34,934 nt of DNA from RGIG1918 sp964570895 (lineage in GTDB: Bacteria > Cyanobacteriota > Vampirovibrionia > Gastranaerophilales > Gastranaerophilaceae): positions 1 to 34,934 of the forward strand of contig CAZMZD010000016.1 of assembly GCA_964570895.1 (NCBI GenBank), in the 5' to 3' direction. The notes under the pieces are model-generated. The model was not told the origin of the DNA and did not search any database. It was given only the letters and a program-made list of their open reading frames with translations. The translations under genes were made by a program, and so were the position numbers. Below, one piece after another: positions 7,478 through 13,748 of this stretch; within the stretch, counting starts at the first letter, position 1; the number at the start of each line of letters is the position of its first letter.

Positions 7478-8440
7478 ATGGAAGTTTATCAAACTATATT
7501 AAAAGAAATAGAAAAAGCGGAAAAAATTTTGCTTATATCGCACATTAATCCTGATGGCGACACTTTAGGTTCGATGTGCGCAATGAAGCTTTTTATAGGC
7601 GATAAGGCGGACATGCTAGTTCAAACAAGGGTGGATGGCGACATTCCTCAAATTTATAAATTTTTGCCTTTAATTAATTCTGCAAAAACATTAAGAAATG
7701 TGCAAAATGTTTATGACCTTGTGATTGCGCTTGATGTTGCGGCAATTGATAGAATGGTGCTTATGGGAAGGAAAATATTTGAATCTGCAAAAGTGACCAT
7801 AAACATTGACCACCACGAAACAAATCCAAAATATGCAACAATAAATCATGTTTGTCCGCATGCTTCAAGCTGTGGCGAAATTTTATTTGATTTCTTTAAA
7901 AGTATTAATTTTGATTTAACAAAAGAAATGGCAGACAGTTTGTTTGTTTCTGTTATGACGGATACAGGCGGTTTTAGATATGACAACACAAGCGCTAAAA
8001 CATTTGAAGTCGCAAGCGAACTTATTCGCTATGGCGCAAATCCTGCTTTGCTCGCTCAAAATATTTACGATTCAAAAGATAAAAACATGGTTTTGTTTCA
8101 AGCATATTGCGTGAATAACGCCATTTTTGAAGAACAGAATAAAATCGCAATAGTTAAAATCACAAACGAAGATATGCGCAAATTTTCAGCGCGTCATGAA
8201 TATACGGAAGGCATTGCAGAGCTTTTGCGCGGAATTAATGAAGTCGAAGTTTCTGCCGTTATGAAAGAAAATGACAATGATTCTATCAAAGTTTCGCTTA
8301 GAAGTAAAAATATAGATTTAACAAAAGTGACTGAAAAATTTAAAGGTGGCGGGCACCAAAAGTCGGCAGGTTGCAATATTCATGCTAAAATGGATATTGC
8401 GTATAAGCAATTGTTGGAAGCTATTAAACAAGAATTATAG
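7478..8440 (+). CDS. nrnA: DHH/DHHA1 phosphoesterase, NrnA-like oligoribonuclease/pAp phosphatase
   Basis: A cytoplasmic Mn-dependent exonuclease that, in characterised homologues, degrades nanoRNA and 3'-phosphoadenosine 5'-phosphate. The 320-aa length is normal. DHH domain motifs are SHINPDGD (21-28, with H22, D26, D28), D86 in IALDVAA and the eponymous D111-H112-H113. The C-terminal DHHA1 domain ends with the substrate-binding GGGHQKSAG near 297-305. The ATG at 7478 is preferred over the in-frame TTG at 7460, because the family normally starts close to the first helix and the promoter -10 sits between the two. A GTG/ATG pair 3-9 nt after its stop begins the YihY gene, suggesting an operon. 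Confidence 0.92.
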   Translation: MEVYQTILKEIEKAEKILLISHINPDGDTLGSMCAMKLFIGDKADMLVQTRVDGDIPQIYKFLPLINSAKTLRNVQNVYDLVIALDVAAIDRMVLMGRKIFESAKVTINIDHHETNPKYATINHVCPHASSCGEILFDFFKSINFDLTKEMADSLFVSVMTDTGGFRYDNTSAKTFEVASELIRYGANPALLAQNIYDSKDKNMVLFQAYCVNNAIFEEQNKIAIVKITNEDMRKFSARHEYTEGIAELLRGINEVEVSAVMKENDNDSIKVSLRSKNIDLTKVTEKFKGGGHQKSAGCNIHAKMDIAYKQLLEAIKQEL

Positions 8441-8448
8441 AGGTGAGA

Positions 8449-9327
8449 ATGCTCAAAAAAGCTAAAAGCACATTTGCTGAATACTTTTATAAACTTATTG
8501 AAACAATGGTAAATGAAGATTTTGCAAACGCAGCCGCAGAAATGGCTTTTATGCTTGCGATAGGAATTTTCCCTTTTATGCTTTTCGTGACGGCAATTTT
8601 TGGCTGGCTTGGTAAGAAATTTTTTATGACAAAATTCCTTGCGGTTTTATCTACTGTCACTCCAAATGATGTTATACTTCTTATTCAAAAGGTTTTGAAC
8701 GAAGTTATGATTTTCGAACAAGACGGCGTTCTTGCCCTTATTGGTTTTGTTATCGTGATTTTTCTTGCGCATAACGCGGTTGCCGTTGTTATCAAAGGTT
8801 TAAACAGGGCGAGCATGACAATTGAAAACAGGTCTTTTTTCCATGTTCGTTTGCTTTCTGTGTTTATGGTTTTTGTTTACGCATTTTTATTGTTTATTTC
8901 AATAAACTTGGTTATTTTTGGTAAAGTTATTCTTTTGTTTTTAGTTAACTACGGAATAATTACAGATAATATGATGAGTGTGTTTATGATTTTGCGTTGG
9001 CCTGTGGCGTTTTTAATGTTGTTTGCGCTTGCCACTATGAATTATTACGTCCTTCCTGCGAGAGATTATTCAATCGCTCGAAAAAGTGTTATCCCGGGGT
9101 CTTTGTTCTTTTGCATTTTTTGGTTAATTGGTTCTTGGGGTTTTTCGCTTTATGTCAACGAACTTGGCACATATAACAAAGTTTACGGAACGCTTGGTGC
9201 TTTTGCAATTTTGATGTTGTGGCTATATTATTCTTCAATAATTATGCTTGTTGGCGCTGCGATAAATAATCAAACTTTGGATAAGTTTTCAAAATCCAAT
9301 GTGCCGGAGCTAGAACATAATTTTTAG
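8449..9327 (+). CDS. YihY/BrkB-family integral membrane protein, 292 aa
   Basis: About six hydrophobic segments (starting near residues 25, 85, 125, 170, 205 and 240 of the sequence). The family signature runs through the N-terminal FANAAAEMAFMLAIGIFPFM and the C-terminal YNKVYGTLGAFAILMLWLYY. Some members were once called ribonuclease BN, but that assignment does not apply to this membrane family; the true function is unsettled. AGAGG precedes the ATG at 8449, and a GTG 6 nt earlier is an alternative start. It follows nrnA by 8 nt, so the two are likely co-transcribed. Repeat island 3 begins right after the stop. Confidence 0.88.
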   Translation: MLKKAKSTFAEYFYKLIETMVNEDFANAAAEMAFMLAIGIFPFMLFVTAIFGWLGKKFFMTKFLAVLSTVTPNDVILLIQKVLNEVMIFEQDGVLALIGFVIVIFLAHNAVAVVIKGLNRASMTIENRSFFHVRLLSVFMVFVYAFLLFISINLVIFGKVILLFLVNYGIITDNMMSVFMILRWPVAFLMLFALATMNYYVLPARDYSIARKSVIPGSLFFCIFWLIGSWGFSLYVNELGTYNKVYGTLGAFAILMLWLYYSSIIMLVGAAINNQTLDKFSKSNVPELEHNF

Positions 9328-9345
9328 AGATAAAATAAACAGTTG

Positions 9346-9366
9346 CAGGGTGCGTTTATATGCGCC
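9346..9366 (+). repeat. REP-like hairpin, type C
   Basis: GCAGGGTGCGT-TTAT-ATGCGCC forms a 7-bp stem containing two wobble pairs. The foot is GCAG instead of GTAG. It is followed by TTAATTGCGA, as at 2491. Confidence 0.55.
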
Positions 9367-9383
9367 TTAATTGCGACAAACAC

Positions 9384-9407
9384 GTAGGTTGGGCATACTT
9401 GCCCAAC
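9384..9407 (+). repeat. REP-like hairpin, type B
   Basis: GTAG plus the stem GTTGGGCA/TGCCCAAC with loop TACT. It is the exact inverse copy of 215-238. Confidence 0.75.
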
Positions 9408-9412
9408 AGAAC

Positions 9413-9433
9413 GTAGGTCAGGCACTGCCTGAC
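9413..9433 (+). repeat. REP-like hairpin, type A
   Basis: GTAG plus the stem GTCAGGCA/TGCCTGAC. It is linked by ACAAAAAACTATAAG to the MITE-like element. The same junction is found, inverted, at 28817-28847. Confidence 0.75.
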
Positions 9434-9446
9434 AAAAAACTATAAG

Positions 9447-9583
9447 CTGTCATCCTGAATTTATTTCAGGATCTTACAAGCTCAAGAAACTCAACATTGT
9501 TTGTTGCGCTTCAATATTTATAAGATCCTGAACAGCTTGAAAATTACGGCTTCACCTTATTTTCTACGCTTTCAGGATGACAG
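9447..9583. repeat. MITE-like element, copy 1
   Basis: 137 bp bounded by the 13-bp perfect terminal inverted repeat CTGTCATCCTGAA/TTCAGGATGACAG. The interior has sub-hairpins (CCTGAATTTATTTCAGG). A close inverted copy is at 28683-28816. It has no coding capacity. It is a non-autonomous element by appearance. Confidence 0.75.
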
Positions 9584-9626
9584 TTAAAAATTATACGACA
9601 AGCGCAAGCATGCCCAAACCGTGGGT

Positions 9627-10379
9627 TTATCTTTTCGTCACTCTTTCAAACAAAATTTGAAAAGAGTTTATCATAAATTCAATAACATCTTTTTTGCTTA
9701 ATTTTGATTTTCCAAGAGTTCTGTCGACAAAGGAAATTGGAATTTCCTTAATTTTCGCTCCTTGTTTTATCATTTCATACAAAATATTCATTTGGAACGA
9801 ATAACCGTTTGCGCGCAAATTATCAAGGTCTATTTTTTTCAATAATTCACAATCTAATAACCTAAAACCGGAGGTGCAATCGCGCACAAATTCAATTCCT
9901 GCGATGTAACGCGCAAAAATGTTTCCGTATTTAGAATTCAATACTCTAAGAGTTCCCCAATTATCAGGTATTCTTCCGCCTGCTGTGTATCTTGAGCCAA
10001 TCACAAAATTAAAACCGTTTTTTATTTCGTCAACAAGCCTTCTTATATCTTTTGGATTATGCGAAAAATCTGAATCCATCTCAATTACATAATCGGCACC
10101 AAGCTCTGTCATGGCATATTTAAAACCGGCAATATATGCCTTCCCAAGCCCTTCTTTTTGTTTTTGTATTAAATGCAAGTTTGGTATTTCGCCCTGCAAT
10201 CTTCTAACAATTTCCCCTGTGCAATCAGGCGAATAATCGTCTACAACAAGAAGTTTAAACGAATATAAATTTTTAATTTCTTCATTGCAGTTTTTAATTG
10301 CTTCCACTACTTCTCTTAAAAACAGTTCGCAATTTTCAGCTTCATTATATGTTGGTAAAACAATTACAATGGTTTTCAT
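9627..10379 (-). CDS. DPM1-like family 2 glycosyltransferase, 250 aa
   Basis: A probable polyprenyl-phosphate glycosyl (mannosyl or related) synthase using a nucleotide sugar at the cytoplasmic membrane face. GT2 motifs: IVLPTYNEAEN (6-16), VVDDYSPD (45-52), the metal-binding D102-S-D104 in EMDSDFSHNP, and GSRYTAGG. The C-terminus has the family's RTLGKSKLSKKDVIEF. There is no C-terminal membrane domain, so it is the soluble DPM1-type form. The Shine-Dalgarno AGGTGA overlaps the end of the upstream GT39-like gene, whose stop is 7 nt away. The pair fits a two-step scheme in which this enzyme makes the lipid-linked sugar donor and the GT-C enzyme uses it. Confidence 0.9.
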   Translation of the reverse strand: MKTIVIVLPTYNEAENCELFLREVVEAIKNCNEEIKNLYSFKLLVVDDYSPDCTGEIVRRLQGEIPNLHLIQKQKEGLGKAYIAGFKYAMTELGADYVIEMDSDFSHNPKDIRRLVDEIKNGFNFVIGSRYTAGGRIPDNWGTLRVLNSKYGNIFARYIAGIEFVRDCTSGFRLLDCELLKKIDLDNLRANGYSFQMNILYEMIKQGAKIKEIPISFVDRTLGKSKLSKKDVIEFMINSFQILFERVTKR

Positions 10380-10386
10380 TAATCAC

Positions 10387-12006
10387 CTATTTTATTCTTT
10401 TATAAACTACTATCAAGTCGCTCGTGTAAGGAACTTTGGTTTCTTTTATCACTCTGAGTCGTGTATCATTATTTACTAATTCAATTATATCTTTGCTTCC
10501 TTTGAGCTGAACTTTGTTATATATGCTTGTTTGTTTGTGCCCAGGTAAGTCGATAACAATTTTTGAACCTACTTTTGTGCCACTCATCATTTTTTCGTAA
10601 AAATCTCTTGTTGCAGGGTAAACACCTTTGTAATTAATGTAATTATACACAAACGCTGCCTTTTCAGATGATGTTTTCAGTTTCAGTGAATCTTCCCCGA
10701 AAAGATTAACCATTCTTTGGTCATTGTAAATCAGATAGCCTGCATTGTGGCAAACATCCAAAGATTTTGCTTTTATGCCGAAAGGTTGAATAAGTTTTGA
10801 ACTGTTAGGTGAATAAATAAGATCATATTCATCTAGTTGCAATTCATCCATTAAATTAATCAATCCGCCAAATCTGTATGTGACAAGTAATTCTTCGCTT
10901 TTGGTCATTCCTGCTGGGCTATATAAATTTAATTGAGGGAAAATCATCAGCGCAAGAACACAGACTTTTAAGGTCGTAAGTTTTATATTTTCAAATGCGT
11001 TTGCAAAAGCGAGCACGAAAACGCCTAAAAATGCGATTGTGTATGTTGAATTAAATGGTGCAGAGTTTGTGATGGCAAGCATTGCGTGAAAACCAAAAAT
11101 TACCGCAAAAAGCCAAAATAAAAGCTTTTCTTCAACTTTTTTGAGTGTGAAAGATTTGATAAGAAAAATTATTCCAACGCTCCACATTAATAATTTGAAT
11201 AGTGGCGATAATATCATACCTATCCTTTGTTTGTAGAACATGGCAATAAATACGTCTATGAAATCTGACCATTGCATTCCAAACAATGCTGAATATGAAC
11301 CCAAAATAGAATTTTTAACGTTTAAATATTGGTGAATAAATACAGGCAAATATGGAAGGTATAGTAAAAAAGCAATTCCTGAAGCAATCAAAAACGGTTT
11401 TACTAAATCTTTTCTTTTTATAAGAAAATATATTCCAAATAATAGTCCTTGTAAAAATACATACACTGAACCCGTTGTTAATGTGTACATAAGCAACGTG
11501 TTGAAAATCGCAACTCCTGTTATGTTTTTCCAAGAACTTTCTTTCATTAATTTAAAAATATAAAAAGTTGAAAGTGTGAGAAAAATGTTTGCAGGAACAT
11601 AAAATCTCACAAAACTTGTGCCATATATAAAAAGAGTGTTAAACGTGAGGAATATAGCTGCCAAAAGCCCCACTTTTTTGCTGAATATTTCTTTTCCGAA
11701 TTTATAAACAATAGGGATTGATATTAATGAGAAAATTGTGCTTGAAAATTGTATTGTGGCAGTTTTGTTTCCAAAAATTTGCATATAAAAATGCATAAAA
11801 ATATGGTAAAGCGGAGCGTGAACATCATCTGCCCAAATGCAATGGAATAATTCACTTGGGAAAGAATGTGACGCAATCCAAACTGAATATATTTCATCAA
11901 ACCATAAGCCTTCTCTTGGAAGGAATAGTCTTGAATAAAACAGTGTTATAACCATTAAAGCTAAAATGATTATTACGTTTAAATATTTTTCAAAAAATTT
12001 TTTCAT
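10387..12006 (-). CDS. GT39/ArnT-like GT-C membrane glycosyltransferase, 539 aa
   Basis: A polytopic membrane protein that probably transfers a sugar from a polyprenyl-phosphate donor on the periplasmic side. After the first membrane helix, the first periplasmic loop has GLWFDEIYSVW with the GT-C acidic pair D37/E38, followed by ADDVHAPLYH (about 59-68). These are classic positions in PMT_2-type enzymes. Roughly ten hydrophobic segments run to about residue 365, followed by a soluble C-terminal domain. I chose the ATG at 12006 because GAGGG lies just upstream; an ATG at 12033 would add 9 residues. It is directly upstream of the DPM1-like gene (7-nt gap) and 37 nt downstream of the activase gene. 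The acceptor is unknown. Confidence 0.85.
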   Translation of the reverse strand: MKKFFEKYLNVIIILALMVITLFYSRLFLPREGLWFDEIYSVWIASHSFPSELFHCIWADDVHAPLYHIFMHFYMQIFGNKTATIQFSSTIFSLISIPIVYKFGKEIFSKKVGLLAAIFLTFNTLFIYGTSFVRFYVPANIFLTLSTFYIFKLMKESSWKNITGVAIFNTLLMYTLTTGSVYVFLQGLLFGIYFLIKRKDLVKPFLIASGIAFLLYLPYLPVFIHQYLNVKNSILGSYSALFGMQWSDFIDVFIAMFYKQRIGMILSPLFKLLMWSVGIIFLIKSFTLKKVEEKLLFWLFAVIFGFHAMLAITNSAPFNSTYTIAFLGVFVLAFANAFENIKLTTLKVCVLALMIFPQLNLYSPAGMTKSEELLVTYRFGGLINLMDELQLDEYDLIYSPNSSKLIQPFGIKAKSLDVCHNAGYLIYNDQRMVNLFGEDSLKLKTSSEKAAFVYNYINYKGVYPATRDFYEKMMSGTKVGSKIVIDLPGHKQTSIYNKVQLKGSKDIIELVNNDTRLRVIKETKVPYTSDLIVVYKRIK

Positions 12007-12043
12007 TTTCCCTCTTAATTCCATATAATACAATATTAAATTA

Positions 12044-12703
12044 TCATCTTATTACTTGCAAATCTTGTATTAAACCTTCACATAATACAAATCTTCCAAG
12101 AGGTATTGCTTCGCAATAATAATTTAAACTATCCATAAAACATTTATTTTCGCAAAAACCGCCTGAAACATAAAACTTTTCAGGTTTTTTGCAAAAAGCA
12201 TAAGCGTTATATGCAAGCCCATGAACGAATTTTGAAATTGCAATTTCAGGCTTCAAGCCGGCAGAAACTTCATCCATAATTTTTTCCAGCCCGAAAATTC
12301 CGCAAGTTATCGTATATTTTTCTTTTGTAAAAGATAATTCTTCACAACTTACATTATAAAATTTTAAAAGCATTTCAACAGTTGCGCCAACAGCGCTTGC
12401 GCAAGCTGTGTTCCAATCCATATCTTGAAATTTCCCGTCTTTAAATTTGACCCATTTAATATCTCTTGAGCCAAGGTCAAGGATAATATCGTTGCTTCCA
12501 ATAAACTTTTTAGCGCCTTGCGCAAGAGCAACAATTTCATTCACATAATTTTCATCTTTTTTTCCGGCGTGCCCTGTTGTTTTTACGAAATTTTCAATTC
12601 CTATTGTTTTAATTTTAGATGAAGGGATAACAGAATATTTTTTTTCTTCACCTGAAACTTCAATTATTTTTGACCAAGTTGTGCCAGCATCAAGATATAA
12701 CAT
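12044..12703 (-). CDS. HgdC/BadF-type ASKHA ATPase (Fe-S activase-like), 219 aa
   Basis: It resembles the ATP-dependent activators of 2-hydroxyacyl-CoA dehydratases and benzoyl-CoA reductase, which hold a 4Fe-4S cluster between two subunits. Seen: phosphate-binding loop LDAGTTWSK (4-12), second loop LDLGSRDIK (75-83), C101 and C134 spaced like the cluster cysteines of HgdC, and the adenosine motif VSGGFCEN (179-186). At 219 aa it is shorter than the usual 255-265. No dehydratase or reductase subunit is nearby, so its client is unknown. It follows the ferritin gene but has its own extended -10 and a 28-bp palindrome just upstream of the ATG. Confidence 0.8.
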   Translation of the reverse strand: MLYLDAGTTWSKIIEVSGEEKKYSVIPSSKIKTIGIENFVKTTGHAGKKDENYVNEIVALAQGAKKFIGSNDIILDLGSRDIKWVKFKDGKFQDMDWNTACASAVGATVEMLLKFYNVSCEELSFTKEKYTITCGIFGLEKIMDEVSAGLKPEIAISKFVHGLAYNAYAFCKKPEKFYVSGGFCENKCFMDSLNYYCEAIPLGRFVLCEGLIQDLQVIR

Positions 12704-12731
12704 GTGCTTATTTTATCAGAAAAATAAGCAC
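12704..12731. promoter_or_regulatory. Palindrome over the activase promoter
   Basis: GTGCTTATTTT (12704-12714), 6 nt, then AAAATAAGCAC (12721-12731): a perfect 11-bp inverted repeat. On the minus strand it contains the extended -10 TGA-TAAAAT (12710-12718), and the ATG follows 6 nt after the -10. It could be an operator over a leaderless promoter. As a ferritin terminator it would lack a U-tract. Confidence 0.5.
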
Positions 12732-12756
12732 AAAGTTATTATATTCAAGAAAATTA

Positions 12757-13233
12757 CTACATTAACTCTAAATTTAATTGACTCAAATTGCAGTTGCATT
12801 CAGCGTTGGTTTTTATTCTTTCAATCATTTTATAAAACTTAGCTTCTTCTTCAACTTGTTCGACAATATAACTGTTTAAAAATATTTGACAGGCAAGGTC
12901 GCCTTCTTCTTCTGCGATTTTATGAAGTTTATGCAATGACTCCGTCACAAATTTCTCATGTTTATATGCAAACTCAAAAACATCCAAAGGGTTAACCCAA
13001 TTTGTGTCCGGCGCTTCAATTCTTAAATAATTTATTTTTGCGCTTCTGTCAATTAAATAATTATGTATTCCTTGCGCGTGTTTTAGTTCTTCTTTCGCTT
13101 GTTTTTTCATATATTTTGCAAAACCGTCAAGGGCAATTTCTTTGAAATATGTGTTCATCGCATAATATAAATATGAACTAAAAAATTCCTTATTCATCTG
13201 CAAATTTAATTCTTCTATTAGTTTTTCGTTCAT
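12757..13233 (-). CDS. ftnA: Bacterial non-haem ferritin, 158 aa
   Basis: An iron-storage four-helix-bundle protein that oxidises Fe(II) in the cytosol and stores it as a mineral in a 24-mer. Ferroxidase ligands are visible: E16 (NKEFFSSYLYY), E49 and H52 (KEELKHAQ), E93 or its neighbour in YKHEKFV, and E125 with Q126 in IVEQVEEEA. The length is about normal; the tail is slightly short and ends in a Cys-containing NAECNCN segment. The gene starts 9 nt after desulfoferrodoxin and has its own GGAG site, so the two form an oxygen/iron-defence operon. In anaerobes this pairing limits superoxide and Fenton chemistry. Confidence 0.93.
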   Translation of the reverse strand: MNEKLIEELNLQMNKEFFSSYLYYAMNTYFKEIALDGFAKYMKKQAKEELKHAQGIHNYLIDRSAKINYLRIEAPDTNWVNPLDVFEFAYKHEKFVTESLHKLHKIAEEEGDLACQIFLNSYIVEQVEEEAKFYKMIERIKTNAECNCNLSQLNLELM

Positions 13234-13242
13234 AATTCACTC

Positions 13243-13629
13243 CTAATTAGCCCAAAGTCCGTGTATATTGCATAATTCGCGCGCTTTTATTCCCTCTTTG
13301 CAGTCGCATTTAAGCTTAAGGGTTGCTTCGCCATCTTCCGGCGTCAAATATTTTCTTTTGACATATTTATTGTCATCAGATATTACTTCAATAAATTGAA
13401 TATAATGTTTAGTTTCCATCACATGTGGAATTTCGCCCACGCGCACAATTTTTTCGCCTTCATTTATTTCAATTATTGGCTTATGAGTTTTTTCTTCTCC
13501 TGAATGATTTGCAATTTCTAAATGTTCCATATCTTCGCCACAGCAAACAAGAGTTCCTTCGCCTGAAAGCACCACTTCAACTACGTTTCCGCAGATGTTG
13601 CATTTGTATAAATCTAGTCTGTTTGTCAT
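13243..13629 (-). CDS. dfx: Desulfoferrodoxin (superoxide reductase), 128 aa
   Basis: It reduces superoxide to hydrogen peroxide without releasing oxygen; typical of anaerobes. The N-terminal desulforedoxin domain has four cysteines (KCNICG and VCCGEDM) for centre I. The catalytic centre II has the His/Cys set: His in EKTHKP, His in GEIPHVM, His in TKHYI, then Cys and His in ELCNIHG. It is full-length for the two-iron class. The start has AAGGA upstream. It heads the dfx-ftn pair. A 9-bp inverted repeat with a 24-nt loop (13627-13668) includes the start codon in its stem. Rubredoxin, the usual electron donor, is not in the window. Confidence 0.95.
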   Translation of the reverse strand: MTNRLDLYKCNICGNVVEVVLSGEGTLVCCGEDMEHLEIANHSGEEKTHKPIIEINEGEKIVRVGEIPHVMETKHYIQFIEVISDDNKYVKRKYLTPEDGEATLKLKCDCKEGIKARELCNIHGLWAN

Positions 13630-13668
13630 ATTTCATCCTTTCTTTTTGATTATTTTTTGTGAAATATG
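13627..13668 (-). promoter_or_regulatory. Inverted repeat covering the dfx start codon
   Basis: CATATTTCA (13627-13635) and TGAAATATG (13660-13668) are perfect 9-bp inverted repeats. In the mRNA the AUG forms the 3' end of the stem and the AAGGA ribosome site sits in the loop beside it. Alternatively it is a pair of operator half-sites with centres 33 bp apart. Confidence 0.5.
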
Positions 13669-13688
13669 GCAATAATTAATCCCCTAAA

Positions 13689-13718
13689 TTGGCAGTTTTA
13701 AAAATTTTATAGTATAAT
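13689..13718 (+). promoter_or_regulatory. Sigma70-type promoter of ilvBN
   Basis: TTGGCA (13689-13694), an 18-nt spacer, then a perfect TATAAT (13713-13718). The leader is only about 25 nt, too short for a classical peptide attenuator, and contains GGAG (13734-13737) 11 nt before the ATG. Confidence 0.65.
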
Positions 13719-13748
13719 TTTGGCAAATAGTTTGGAGCATTAAACAAT

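Larger units (their letters stand above)
9328..9626. repeat. Intergenic repeat island 3 between convergent genes
   Basis: No gene was found. In order it holds a type-C hairpin (9346-9366), a type-B hairpin (9384-9407), a type-A hairpin (9413-9433) and a full MITE-like element (9447-9583). It is the most complete island in the window. It lies between the convergent yihY-like and DPM1-like genes. Confidence 0.8.

Noticed and set aside
9413..9583. Repeat island 3 considered as an insertion sequence
   Set aside because: No transposase frame is present and the element is under 180 bp, so it can only be non-autonomous.
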